Below are positions 54,855 through 63,800 of a DNA stretch of 64,000 nucleotides, piece by piece. Source of the stretch: Curvibacter sp. AEP1-3 (GTDB taxonomy: Bacteria; Pseudomonadota; Gammaproteobacteria; Burkholderiales; Burkholderiaceae_C); assembly GCF_002163715.1 (NCBI RefSeq), contig NZ_CP015698.1:682001-746000 (forward strand), in the 5' to 3' direction. The position numbers and the translations under genes are program-made. Position 1 is the stretch's first letter; each line of letters opens with the position of its first letter. The notes below the pieces were generated by a model. That model was not told where the DNA came from. It did not search any database and saw only the letters and a list, made by a program, of their open reading frames with translations.

Positions 54855-57605
54855 CTAGTGGCGTAAGCCTCGTGTGATGTTCCGCGTGAAGTCGCACCTT
54901 GGATACTTGGTGCATGCGATGAAGTGTCCGTACTTGCCCTTCCTCTGTGTGAGGAATCCATCTCCGCATCGAGGACACATCTCACTGGCAACCTGATTGC
55001 GAACTTGGTCTTCGATAGAGATGCCCTGCTCTCTCACGAGCTCCGCGATGAAAAGAGACTCTTTGCGTTCGATAGTGACCAGCGTGACTGTCTGACGTGC
55101 ACGCGTGAGCGCCACATAAAACAGCCTCCTCTCCTCCGCGTACTGGAAATCATCGCCCGATGGCATGGCAAGTTGCAGCACAGGATCGTCAGCCACCTTG
55201 CTGGGGAAACCAAGGGTCTCGGATGTCACTCGGGGAAGAATGATGTGATCCGCCTCCAGCCCTTTGGAGGAATGCACAGTTATGAACTCCAGATCAATAC
55301 GACTGGTATCAACATTGGCGGGAAGGTAGACGCTTTCTTTCTTGTAGCGCCCCAGTACCAAGATCTTGTGCTTCTTACCTTTGGGATCCGTGCTCGCAAT
55401 TTCCTCTATCCGCTTCGCAATGACAGATCTGATTCCGTGTTCATCTGTAACCCGAACAATCTTCACCGGATCCTTGAGAGCAGGTTGTTGAGAGCGAACC
55501 ACTTTGGCAAGTTGTTTGGGGTTCTTCCGCACAAAGGCACTACTGATGTCGCACAGAGACTGAGGGCAACGGAAGGTTATTTCCAGCTTCATGGTCACTG
55601 TGGGACCAAAGCGTGTCTCGAAGTTCGTCATGACTGACAGGTCAGCACCGGCAAAACGGTTAATGCTCTGCCAGTCATCTCCCACTGCAAACAGGTGCTT
55701 GTGAGGACCACGTACTAAAGACGCTACGAGGCGCGATCGAGCTTGGCTGGCATCCTGAAACTCATCGACCATGACCAATTGGTAAGGGCTGTCCCATCTC
55801 CCCTGCTCCACACAGTCGGCAGCCAGGTTGAGCATGTCCTCAAAGTCAATGCAGCCGGAGGATTGGAGCTCGTTTTCCCAAAGGGTTGAGATCCTTTCGT
55901 ACAGGTCCAGGAACAGCTTGTGTCGGAAGCGGAATACACCCACCACTCCGCTCTCCAAACGCTTGCGCAAGTCTTGAATACTCAGACGATTGCTTTTGGC
56001 ATGGGTAAGGAATGAGCGAAAAGTTCTGGCAAGTCGGGGATTTTCAATCGGTTTGCGTCCTGGAGCGGGACGTTCAGGGTTGGGATCCAGAACTAGCCCC
56101 AACTTTGTGAGCTCCATCTCTAGATATCGGAAGGCTTGACCAGACCAAAGGTCCGCCATGGTGGTTTCCAACAAGGTAGTCCCATGTTGGGCGTGGAGCT
56201 GCTTCTTCCAGACCATGCCTTCCTTGTAGCCTGCAAACTCTGGCGGAGGCTCACCGTTGTCATCCAAAGCCCAATGCTCTAGATAGGCGTTGGCATCTGT
56301 GAGGTAGAAGTCCGGGCGGTACTGCCGATGTTGAGCATCTGCTGTCTCCACCTCATAGGCTGCCTCGTAGACATATTTCACCCCGTTGTAGAACAGCCAG
56401 TTGGCAATCAACTGTTCACCGCGGCTTTTGACAACCTCGTTATTGAGCGTCCAGAAGCCTTCTTCTTTGGTTTGAGCATTCCAACCATCTGGAAACTCCA
56501 TCTCCTTGCCGAACTTGGGAAGGTCTTGGCCCAGCACTATCCGAAAGAGATCCCACTGGGTACGGAAGACGATATCCGCGTCCTTGCGCTCATCAATCAG
56601 TTTCAGCAAATGCTCAAGGTCTTGACCACCTTCCAGCCAAGGCGCTAGTGAGGGCTTCTTACCTGTTGCCTGACCAATGACATCGAGCCCGAAAGCGTGA
56701 AACGTTTTTGCAACGACGCGCTCAGCCGGCAGACCCAAGGGCTGAAGCCTGGCTTTGATGCGCTGAGACAGTTCTTTGGCAGCATCGTTGTTGAAGGACA
56801 GTAAGAGCATTTGCTCCGGCAAGAAGTAGCCGTTGTGCAAGGCATACCCTGCCTTGGCCACCATGGTGGAGGTTTTTCCGGAACCTGCGGAAGCCACCAA
56901 CAACACTCGATTGTCAAAGTTGATGACCGCTTGCACTTGCTCTTGAGTCAAGGGTGACTTTTCTACCCTTTGGAAGAAGTCAGCTTGTGACTCGAGCTGA
57001 TTAGCTTGATGCTGCTGGTTCAAGCGCTTACCGTAGGCATACAGATCGTCTTGCCACAGCTGAATCGCTTCTTGGATGATTGCAGGTTCTTTACGGAGAT
57101 GCACCATCACCTCCGGGGTTTCGAGGATGTCTTTGGAGATGCTTGGCTTGGCATGCAATTGAACTTGCAATACCTCTCTGGTGATCCAGCCACGCATCTT
57201 GAGCTGCGTCCTCAATGCCTTGGTGCACGCCGAAGCCCATTCAAGGACAGGCGCCATACTGCCTTGGAAATCCTTGAGGACAGCTGCAATACGCTCACTG
57301 CGCCTTAACTGAGCAATCGCTGCGTTCAAGACAGACTGCAGCCTCCTTCCCTCGCCGTTCGAGATGCCACCAAGTGACAGGACCTCACCAGCTGGGTCCG
57401 GCAGCTCTATGCTTGACCAGAACCAACCGGGCTTGACCCTTAGGCTCTCCAACGCTCGAATTGAGTCCCGAACTACGGTGCCTGCAACCTTAAGCTCGAA
57501 CTGTTCGCCGGCGATTCGCAGTCTCCAGTCCGAAGCACCCGTAAACAACCTGCCAGCTGCTGTGGAGCGCCACTCCTGAACCGGGAAAGCCTTAGCGCTT
57601 GTCAC
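54855..57605 (-). CDS. UvrD/HelD-type SF1 helicase with C-terminal zinc ribbon
   Basis: 916 aa from a GTG at 57605 whose last bases overlap the upstream stop (GTGA); the longer frame runs back into that gene and was rejected. Helicase motifs are VASAGSGKT near 240, FHAFGLD, MVDEFQDAS (motif II), GDDWQSINRFAGA, TVHSSKGLEADHII and RRLFYVALTRAR. A ~250-residue insertion between motifs I and II contains a PD-(D/E)xK-like YRPDFYLTD segment, as in helicase IV relatives. The last ~45 residues are a topoisomerase-type C4 zinc ribbon (CPRCGDG... CTKYPRC). It probably acts on DNA ends or stalled forks. Confidence 0.9.
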   Translation of the reverse strand: MTSAKAFPVQEWRSTAAGRLFTGASDWRLRIAGEQFELKVAGTVVRDSIRALESLRVKPGWFWSSIELPDPAGEVLSLGGISNGEGRRLQSVLNAAIAQLRRSERIAAVLKDFQGSMAPVLEWASACTKALRTQLKMRGWITREVLQVQLHAKPSISKDILETPEVMVHLRKEPAIIQEAIQLWQDDLYAYGKRLNQQHQANQLESQADFFQRVEKSPLTQEQVQAVINFDNRVLLVASAGSGKTSTMVAKAGYALHNGYFLPEQMLLLSFNNDAAKELSQRIKARLQPLGLPAERVVAKTFHAFGLDVIGQATGKKPSLAPWLEGGQDLEHLLKLIDERKDADIVFRTQWDLFRIVLGQDLPKFGKEMEFPDGWNAQTKEEGFWTLNNEVVKSRGEQLIANWLFYNGVKYVYEAAYEVETADAQHRQYRPDFYLTDANAYLEHWALDDNGEPPPEFAGYKEGMVWKKQLHAQHGTTLLETTMADLWSGQAFRYLEMELTKLGLVLDPNPERPAPGRKPIENPRLARTFRSFLTHAKSNRLSIQDLRKRLESGVVGVFRFRHKLFLDLYERISTLWENELQSSGCIDFEDMLNLAADCVEQGRWDSPYQLVMVDEFQDASQARSRLVASLVRGPHKHLFAVGDDWQSINRFAGADLSVMTNFETRFGPTVTMKLEITFRCPQSLCDISSAFVRKNPKQLAKVVRSQQPALKDPVKIVRVTDEHGIRSVIAKRIEEIASTDPKGKKHKILVLGRYKKESVYLPANVDTSRIDLEFITVHSSKGLEADHIILPRVTSETLGFPSKVADDPVLQLAMPSGDDFQYAEERRLFYVALTRARQTVTLVTIERKESLFIAELVREQGISIEDQVRNQVASEMCPRCGDGFLTQRKGKYGHFIACTKYPRCDFTRNITRGLRH

Positions 57606-58069
57606 TGGAGAGCGCGAGTGCCTTTGCAGCGGGGATAACTTGCACACCCCCAAAACATATTGCCGGCATTGGCGCCGCGCTTGGCACTGTGATGGACCAT
57701 GGCACCTCCACATTCAGGACAGGCTATCGAAGGCATCGATGCTTTACGAACAGCTGTTGGTATCGCCTGCTGGAAGCTCTCTGGCTTGTCTGTACTTTTA
57801 GTTAACGTTGAGCGAACCAGAGAAGCGATTGCTACACCGACAAACAGAATGGGAACTATGTATTGACCGCCGGTTGCAAGACCTTTTAGGAAAATCTCCG
57901 ACATGACATCAGGCATCTTTCCGGGAACGATAGGGGCCGCAGGCGTCGTTGCGATCTTGTGCAGCACAAAGTAGCCACCTGCGGCAATGGCCAGGCTCAG
58001 CCACCATGGGATCTTGGATGTCAGATCAAAAAAAACATCAGCACCCGTGGACTTCTTGCGTCGCGCCAT
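57602..58069 (-). CDS. Mrr-like membrane protein lacking the nuclease domain
   Basis: 155 aa from the ATG at 58069 (GGGAG upstream). It has the N-terminal signature of a known restriction-endonuclease family (MARRKKSTGADVFFDL, WWLSLAIAAGGYFVLH), a second span (QYIVPILFVGVAIASLV), and the same C-terminal C4 zinc ribbon (CPECGGAM ... FWGCASYPRCKGTR). Family members are usually about 300 aa with an Mrr catalytic domain between span 2 and the ribbon; here that domain is absent and the reading frame is intact. It is translationally coupled to the helicase, whose own C-terminus has a related zinc ribbon. Confidence 0.8.
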   Translation of the reverse strand: MARRKKSTGADVFFDLTSKIPWWLSLAIAAGGYFVLHKIATTPAAPIVPGKMPDVMSEIFLKGLATGGQYIVPILFVGVAIASLVRSTLTKSTDKPESFQQAIPTAVRKASMPSIACPECGGAMVHHSAKRGANAGNMFWGCASYPRCKGTRALQ

Positions 58070-58089
58070 TTTCACTCCCTTGATATTGA

Positions 58090-58129
58090 TTTTTGGGAAT
58101 CTTAATCAGTTTTTGGGAGTCTATTCAGG
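58090..58129. promoter_or_regulatory. two adjacent imperfect 20-bp direct repeats
   Basis: TTTTTGGGAATCTTAATCAG is followed directly by TTTTTGGGAGTCTATTCAGG. They sit just upstream of the Mrr-like/helicase operon and could be binding sites for a regulator. Confidence 0.4.
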
Positions 58130-58272
58130 TGCTGCAATGCGCTAATCAGTCAAGGAATCGAGTACCGGTGCATCGCATCTTTGGTTCTTAGCAGAACGAT
58201 TGGACGACTTTCCATTTCCGGGTGATTGTCAAATTTACAAGTTGGAGCTTTGGTTCACAAGTGTCGCGGACA

Positions 58273-59016
58273 ATGCTGTCCTTTATGTTAGTCAAACACA
58301 CTCTAACCCTAGCAACGTTGTGCCTGATCCAAACATCATTTGCACAACCCTCTACAGATTTTTCAAAGTGTCCCCAGTTCTTTGCGAAATCAAAGCCACC
58401 AGTCGTCAAGCCTCAACCGAAGTTGCGCGCATTGTGCTTCGACGCCTTTGCGATTCTGCATTCAGGCGTGAGCAAGACTCCCGTATATGTCGCGCAAAAA
58501 CTTGATCGCGAGTCAATTGCAGACGCTGATGAAAAACGCTTCGACAAGTTTTATGAAGAAGGACGTCTGCCTAAAGAGGAAAGAGCCACACTGGACGATT
58601 ACAAGCACAGTGGCTGGTCACGTGGACATATGGCACCAGCAGGAGACATGCCGACTCCCTCGGCAATGGCCCAAAGTTTCTCTTTAGCCAATATGGTCCC
58701 ACAAGCAATCAAACACAATGGAGGCGCCTGGGCAAACAGTGTCGAGAAGGCAACCCGCCATTACGTTGCAAGATCGCGCGGAAACGTTTACGTAATCACA
58801 GGGCCAGTGTTCGAGAGTTTCCAAACAATTGGACCTGGACAAGTAGCCGTCCCTACCTACCTTTTCAAGCTTGTTTACGACGAAGAGCGAAACATAGCAT
58901 GGGCCTATTGGCATGCCAATAGCAATGAGACACGCGGCTCCAAACCTATCAGTTATGCCGAATTGGTGCGTAGAACTGGTGTGGATTTTCTGCCTGGAGC
59001 CTTTCCCAGCCGATAG
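58273..59016 (+). CDS. secreted DNA/RNA non-specific (NucA-type) endonuclease
   Basis: 247 aa from the ATG at 58273, which directly precedes a signal peptide (LVKHTLTLATLCLIQTSFAQ). The betabetaalpha-metal motif is SRGHMAPAGDM near 116-120, with the catalytic His and the downstream Asn region SLANMVPQ. GNVYVITGPVF is a further family block. It degrades DNA and RNA in the periplasm or outside the cell. It is transcribed divergently from the Mrr-like/helicase pair. Confidence 0.9.
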   Translation: MLSFMLVKHTLTLATLCLIQTSFAQPSTDFSKCPQFFAKSKPPVVKPQPKLRALCFDAFAILHSGVSKTPVYVAQKLDRESIADADEKRFDKFYEEGRLPKEERATLDDYKHSGWSRGHMAPAGDMPTPSAMAQSFSLANMVPQAIKHNGGAWANSVEKATRHYVARSRGNVYVITGPVFESFQTIGPGQVAVPTYLFKLVYDEERNIAWAYWHANSNETRGSKPISYAELVRRTGVDFLPGAFPSR

Positions 59017-59248
59017 CACTCCTCAGGTCATCAAATGCACATATTCACGAAGGACGTTGATGATATTTCTCAATCAAATTCTCCTCAGCGTTTAACGCCA
59101 AAATCCTTTCTCAGCTTCAAAGCTTCTCAGTCCCCTTCGCCATATAGCGGTCTCGGAGGCTGACTCATTCGCTGGCCGGATACGGTGTATTCATAATTAG
59201 TCCTTGCATTTGTGTCGACTTGTTTTGAATACTGAGAGTGAGGGGCTC

Positions 59249-60979
59249 ATGGACGAAAAAATTGCTCGAACGATTGCTGGGTTGCGAGACTGGCAGGAGC
59301 ATCAAGAATTTAGAAAGAATGCCGATGCGAGAGGTCGGCTCACGCCCGAAGTCAAGTTGGCGCTTGACCAACGCGCAGTAGAACTAGGACGAGAATTGGT
59401 GGCCCAAAAGACAGGGCTTGACCTAACCAGCCTATCCCCTGCAGAAGAAAAGATTGTTTTGGCCGTTAGTCAGTACGTAGCGCTTAAAAAGCTTCAATCA
59501 AGCAATGCAACACGCACTTTCGATCAGATACGCAACCGTGGACTAAAGGGGGCTGCGGAAGCTGCCGTTTGCAGAAACAGTCCCTCAGAGGGGTTTCGGA
59601 CGCTTGCAGAGGCCAAACAAAGTGACATCTCCTACGAGCAGATCGTCTTAGACCATCCGACGGAGTTTAGTGAGCGGGCCAACTGGTATGCCCGAAGTGC
59701 CCTTGGCCTACCCAACGAATTGTCGAATCCCCCTGCACAAGACAGCAGCGAAACGCAGACCAGGACCACAGCGTTCATCACTTGGTTGAAGAATGCTGCC
59801 CTGGACAACGAAGGAATCATCCCTACATTTACCAATGAGGAAGGTGCAGCAGCTATTGGTCTGAACGACATGCAAAGACACGGCCGTGCACACGGCAACT
59901 TGCAATCGCGCATCGACTTCGCATGCTATCGGGCAGGACTTCCTCCTCTGGGCCTCGCCGCAGAGCAGCCGTTTGAATTGGCATGGTCTCAAGAGCGCAG
60001 GACGTGGGCATTCCCGGTTCAAGAGATGCAGCGAGCAGCTCAACTCAAAAAGTGGACCGATCAGGATTTTGATTGCGTCTTGAGGGAAACAGAGCGACTT
60101 CCCGGGCAAGCACACCTGATTTGGAAAGAGGCGCTCGGGACCGAAGAGCAAGCGATTAAAGCGTGGACCATGTTGTTCACTACGCAAGAACCGACCAGTA
60201 CAGTGATCGAGGAAAAGAGGGCAAACCGCAACGCTATATGGTCAAGGGACGAGTTGATCCTCGCACTCGACCTCTACATACGGCAACGCGCTTCGCCGCC
60301 AGCAAAAGACTCTCCAGAGATCAAGGATCTATCTGAGGTGCTGAACAAGCTAGGCGCTGTGCTGGGCCAGAGAACAGGTGAAACCTATCGGAACATGAAC
60401 GGTGTCTACATGAAGTTAATGAACTTCCGACGCTTCGATCCGCTCTACATGGCAGAGGGAAAATCGGGTTTGACCCGTGGTAACCAAGACGAAGCTCGTG
60501 TTTGGGATAGGTTTGCTAGCGACCCTAAGAGGTTGGCAGAAGTAGCTGGATACATTAGACAGGGAATCACCGAACATCAGGCCGATGAGGAGCTTGCAGG
60601 GCCTGATGAACTCGGCATAGTGGAGGCCGAAGAAGGTCGGTTAGTCACACGCATGCATCGATACAGAGAGCGGGACAGAAGGCTCGTGGCTGAGGCGAAA
60701 TCTCAAGCGATGAAGCAGCAAGGACGGCTAATTTGTGCTGCTTGCAATTTCGACTTCTCGAAGAGGTATGGAGAGGTCGGAGCCAACATCATTGATGTTC
60801 ACCATACAAAGCCGGTCCACACAATGGAGCCTGGAGAAAAAACCAAAGTGGCTGATCTGGTTCTCCTGTGCTCAAACTGTCATCGCGTAGTCCACTCGAA
60901 GCGAACATGGCTGAGCATCGCGCAGGTAAAGGCTGCTTTGGCGAAAGCTAGCACTGAAAGAAAAACTTCCTCTCGGTAG
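59249..60979 (+). CDS. HNH endonuclease
   Basis: 576 aa from the ATG at 59249; an upstream TTG frame lacks a good ribosome binding site. The N-terminal ~330 residues are helical and include repeated alpha segments not recognised. A middle domain (WSRDELILALDLYIRQ, GETYRNMNGVYMKLMNFRRFDP) is common in front of HNH domains of defence-type nucleases. The HNH domain has CAACNFDF, DVHHTKPVH and LLCSNCHRVVHS, with zinc cysteines and the catalytic His intact. Probably a restriction-like enzyme; the middle domain may recognise modified or specific DNA. Confidence 0.88.
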   Translation: MDEKIARTIAGLRDWQEHQEFRKNADARGRLTPEVKLALDQRAVELGRELVAQKTGLDLTSLSPAEEKIVLAVSQYVALKKLQSSNATRTFDQIRNRGLKGAAEAAVCRNSPSEGFRTLAEAKQSDISYEQIVLDHPTEFSERANWYARSALGLPNELSNPPAQDSSETQTRTTAFITWLKNAALDNEGIIPTFTNEEGAAAIGLNDMQRHGRAHGNLQSRIDFACYRAGLPPLGLAAEQPFELAWSQERRTWAFPVQEMQRAAQLKKWTDQDFDCVLRETERLPGQAHLIWKEALGTEEQAIKAWTMLFTTQEPTSTVIEEKRANRNAIWSRDELILALDLYIRQRASPPAKDSPEIKDLSEVLNKLGAVLGQRTGETYRNMNGVYMKLMNFRRFDPLYMAEGKSGLTRGNQDEARVWDRFASDPKRLAEVAGYIRQGITEHQADEELAGPDELGIVEAEEGRLVTRMHRYRERDRRLVAEAKSQAMKQQGRLICAACNFDFSKRYGEVGANIIDVHHTKPVHTMEPGEKTKVADLVLLCSNCHRVVHSKRTWLSIAQVKAALAKASTERKTSSR

Positions 60980-61324
60980 AGACGCAGTGCGCTTGCCAAT
61001 ATAGGCATCTACTTTTACGTGGCCAGATGGAAGGCCTTAGTTCGCGGACGACAGCAAAAAGCCCTAAATTGCCTCAGAGCAAAGCGGAATTCGAACTAGT
61101 TCCGACAACCTGTGCCCTGAAACAGATGCCCAATAGCAGTCGGTCCTGCACAGTCGCGTGCGAGCGAGGGAGGGAGGCCTACAGCTGGGGCCGGAACGGA
61201 TAACTTGCGCTAGGTGCTCAGATATCACTCGCCGATGCGACCGACTATGGGAGCGGCTGCGCCCATGGTCTAACACCCTCCTCGCTTTTTAGAGTCCACT
61301 ATGAAATTCGATGTTGCTCAGCCG
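60980..61324. other. non-coding junction left of the cassette array
   Basis: No gene was supported; a 70-residue minus-strand frame looks spurious. An imperfect palindrome around 61245 (ATGGGAGC...GCCCAT) is present. GTTAGAC, read on the minus strand at 61274-61268, fits the integron core GTTRRRY about 50 bases after the FRG gene stop, but no matching second half was found. Confidence 0.4.
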
Positions 61325-62827
61325 TCAATTGGAGCACACGCTAGTCAACGGAAAGCGGCGGCCAAATGCGCCGAGGCCGAGTGAACGCAGGTGCCGCATG
61401 GCAGGATCCTCCGCATCGGAAGGAAACAAGTGTTCCGCAGGTATCTGTGTGCGAACTCGAAACTGTGGGTGCAGACGAAGCTTGAGACCTACATATCTAG
61501 CGCAATAGTTTCGCGCAAGGTTGCCCGCACCGCCGATTAAGCCGCAGGATTGACGCTTGGGTCGAAGCGCTACATCGCCAGGCAGGATCGAGGAAAGGTC
61601 AAGGAAAGGGTGCGCCCCAACGACCAACGGCAAGACAAAGATCGTCGGCCATTTTGACGTGTCATCGCCGCTCCACTCCATGGATGAGAAGTCGAGAACA
61701 CCGACCTCGTCCTGAATGCATTTATGGGTGGCAAACCATGTGGCGATCATTGGATCGCTGGTTATGTCTAGGTACGTGGAGGGGGCGCCGTACTGCTGCA
61801 AGACGAGTCCACGCTGGAACGATGTCAGACCGCTCGCTGACAACGCATGCGGATTACGCTGAACGAAATTTGAGGACAGAGACGCGTCGTCGGGGATGAT
61901 GTGCCTAGCAGCATCTACCCACTCCGTCAGCTCGTGCAGAAATTGTTCGTAGAGATCAAACGACTCAAAGTGCTCATCAAAGCGTCTGTACAACGAAGGC
62001 ACAAGGCTGGACTCCGAGATGTTCGAGTACGGTGTCAGGCCGAATGGTAGGAGTGATTTTCGGTCGGGGACCTTATGGTCAGCGCGTTGCCCCCTGAACC
62101 AGAGCTGCACATCTTTCGCTCCAGCAGCTCTCTCCTTGAGTGCGGTCACTATTTCAAAAAGATGTGACTCTGATCGCACTACCAGCTCTGGAACTTGACT
62201 GCGCTTAATGCTGTCCACCTCCGAAGAAATGAGGTTTTCGAAAAGCAAACGTCCCGACAACGCGCCACCGGACAGTAGAGTGTCAGCTCGAATTTTCCAA
62301 AGGTCTTCCGCTAAAAATTTGGGCATTTTGGCTAGCCTCGACCCCCAGAAATCGATAGCAAGACAGTGGTTGTGGAACCTCCCATCGCTTAGCCGAGGGA
62401 AAACGAATCCGTACAGGTTATCGAGGATGTACAAAGGGGCGCGAAACTGCGCGCTGTTCAGCATCCGCGCTGCCTCAGACTTTGGCGCGAAGGCCGCTAG
62501 CATAGGAAGTGAGACTAGTGACAATCCAAGTTCAGAAGGCCTCGCCCCAATGCCGGTAGCTCGAAGCAGTTTCTTGAATTCTCGGTCTAGGCGCGACGGT
62601 GGTACCGGGTGGGTGGGTTCAACGCTAAGGGCTGACCGCTCAAAAGGATTCGAAAGGCCGAGAGCGTTGACCGCCTCTGCGAGCTCGACGAAATATACGC
62701 CTCTCCGCGCTTGTTCCTCATGCAGCCCCGCAAATCGACGAGCGGTGCTCGACTCGCTGGCTTGTCGTCTGGCTGCGCCTGCAATTCGTTTCAAAGCTCT
62801 AACTGTCTCGTTCATCACGTTACTCAC
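61325..62827 (-). CDS. FRG-domain protein (cassette gene)
   Basis: About 500 aa from a GTG at 62827; an ATG at 62815 is equally possible. The FRG signature is clear: VQLWFRGQRADHKV, SLVPSLYRRFDEHFE, RGLVLQQYGAPSTYLDITSDPM and IATWFATHK. The N-terminal ~200 residues are unassigned. FRG domains occur in phage-defence and toxin-like proteins; their activity is not settled. It lies in minus orientation, as expected of the cassette array, with an attC-like site upstream at 63147-63215. Confidence 0.85.
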   Translation of the reverse strand: MSNVMNETVRALKRIAGAARRQASESSTARRFAGLHEEQARRGVYFVELAEAVNALGLSNPFERSALSVEPTHPVPPSRLDREFKKLLRATGIGARPSELGLSLVSLPMLAAFAPKSEAARMLNSAQFRAPLYILDNLYGFVFPRLSDGRFHNHCLAIDFWGSRLAKMPKFLAEDLWKIRADTLLSGGALSGRLLFENLISSEVDSIKRSQVPELVVRSESHLFEIVTALKERAAGAKDVQLWFRGQRADHKVPDRKSLLPFGLTPYSNISESSLVPSLYRRFDEHFESFDLYEQFLHELTEWVDAARHIIPDDASLSSNFVQRNPHALSASGLTSFQRGLVLQQYGAPSTYLDITSDPMIATWFATHKCIQDEVGVLDFSSMEWSGDDTSKWPTIFVLPLVVGAHPFLDLSSILPGDVALRPKRQSCGLIGGAGNLARNYCARYVGLKLRLHPQFRVRTQIPAEHLFPSDAEDPAMRHLRSLGLGAFGRRFPLTSVCSN

Positions 62828-62935
62828 TTATTGTTACTTTTTCTGGCTGCTTGCGCTCTTGGCAAGTAACGTTTGCCAGAACACTTTACTTTCACGTTCT
62901 ACACATCAAATAAACATTTACCGCTTCTGCACCGG

Positions 62936-63115
62936 ATGACGCGAAGCACAGAAAGGGCACATGAGTCAGTGCCGGAAGACGAACTTACTGTACTGCTGCT
63001 CTTGACTCTTAGCGGCTGTCGACCCAAAGCCGACTTCCGCGCCATCGAATTTGATGCCAGTGAGCAGACATTCAACTGGCTGCAATACAGCGAAAGCAGG
63101 ATTAGCCCGAAGTGA
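62936..63115 (+). CDS. possible tiny lipoprotein, opposite strand
   Basis: A 59-residue frame with LTVLLLLTLSGC, a lipobox-like end, lies in the otherwise empty 62828-63146 stretch between the FRG gene and an attC-like site. The signal is preceded by an unusually acidic start, so it may be chance. The rest of this stretch holds only a small hairpin near 62862-62878 (TGGCAA/TTGCCA). Confidence 0.25.
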   Translation: MTRSTERAHESVPEDELTVLLLLTLSGCRPKADFRAIEFDASEQTFNWLQYSESRISPK

Positions 63116-63146
63116 AAAGACGTCGTTCTGCTTGCTCAGGAATCGT

Positions 63147-63215
63147 GTTCAGCGTTTGAGTTAATCGAGCGACTGCTGCCTGCCGTCGGCGCTACGGTTG
63201 AACGAAGGGTTAGGC
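63147..63215 (-). repeat. attC-like integron recombination site
   Basis: On the minus strand it begins GCCTAAC (R'') then CCTTCGTTCAACC and ends TTAACTCAAAC with GCTGAAC as R'. The two ends are imperfect inverted repeats flanking a CGAC/GTCG inner stem, 69 bases in all. R' departs from GTTRRRY by one base (C for T). It starts 24 bases after the stop of the ART-like gene, where an attC belongs. Confidence 0.72.
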
Positions 63216-63239
63216 CGCACCCGTATCGCTTGCCCCCGA

Positions 63240-63722
63240 TTAGGACGGAAAGTATTCGAGTTCCTCGACTGCATCGAGTGACGGCGGCTCGACCGTGAAC
63301 TGATTTTCCTGAAGATATATGCTGTGAGCATTGGGACCAGCAATAATTTTTTTATTCGGAAAGTGTGCGCGCAGGAGCACACCACCTCCATCAATTGCGT
63401 TTAGACCGTTCGCGAACATGCGAGCGACCTTAGGTTCGGTTGTCCAATTCATTCCAATTTTTCCGCGAGCGAATCGGCTTCGGTTTTCGCCACGGTAGAG
63501 AGTCATTTCGCTTCCGCTGTATGGAGGTAGTAACTTGCGTAGCAACTCACAGACTTGAGTGTCGTTAGCAACTTGCTCACGAATTCGGTGTCCGGCTTCT
63601 ATCCAGTAAGTCTCAAAGTCTTCGACGCTTCCAGGCAAGTGCATCGCATCGCTCATGAGCTGCGCTGCGACTTCGCGCCACTTGCGCCTGGTCCCGATAC
63701 TTCGCAACGAATCGAGCGGCAT
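63240..63722 (-). CDS. ADP-ribosyltransferase-like protein (cassette gene)
   Basis: 160 aa from the ATG at 63722, 12 bases past the cassette boundary with ACAAGG upstream. The longer frame to 63752 starts inside the attC-like site and was rejected. The pattern LYRGENRSRFARGKIGMNW followed by TTEPKVARMFA and a late ENQFTVEPPS fits the ART fold (Arg, Ser/Thr strand, Glu). Whether it modifies a host or phage target is unknown. It is flanked by attC-like sites on both sides. Confidence 0.62.
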   Translation of the reverse strand: MPLDSLRSIGTRRKWREVAAQLMSDAMHLPGSVEDFETYWIEAGHRIREQVANDTQVCELLRKLLPPYSGSEMTLYRGENRSRFARGKIGMNWTTEPKVARMFANGLNAIDGGGVLLRAHFPNKKIIAGPNAHSIYLQENQFTVEPPSLDAVEELEYFPS

Positions 63723-63733
63723 TACCTTGTGCA

Positions 63734-63800
63734 GCCTAACGTTTGAATTCACCGGCCTGCGCGGCTTTTCGCGCAGGTCAGGTGGAAAGAGAGGTTAGCC
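63734..63800 (-). repeat. attC-like integron recombination site
   Basis: On the minus strand it runs from GGCTAAC (R'') to GTTAGGC (R', perfect GTTRRRY), 67 bases. The central stem CCTGCGCG/CGCGCAGG and outer TTCACCG/CAGGTGG arms give the folded structure expected of attC. The stop codon TAA of the upstream gene lies inside R'', a common feature of cassettes. Confidence 0.8.

Noticed and set aside
61064..61276. 70-residue minus-strand frame left of the cassette array
   Set aside because: Arg/Ser-rich composition typical of chance frames, no ribosome binding site and it spans a palindrome.
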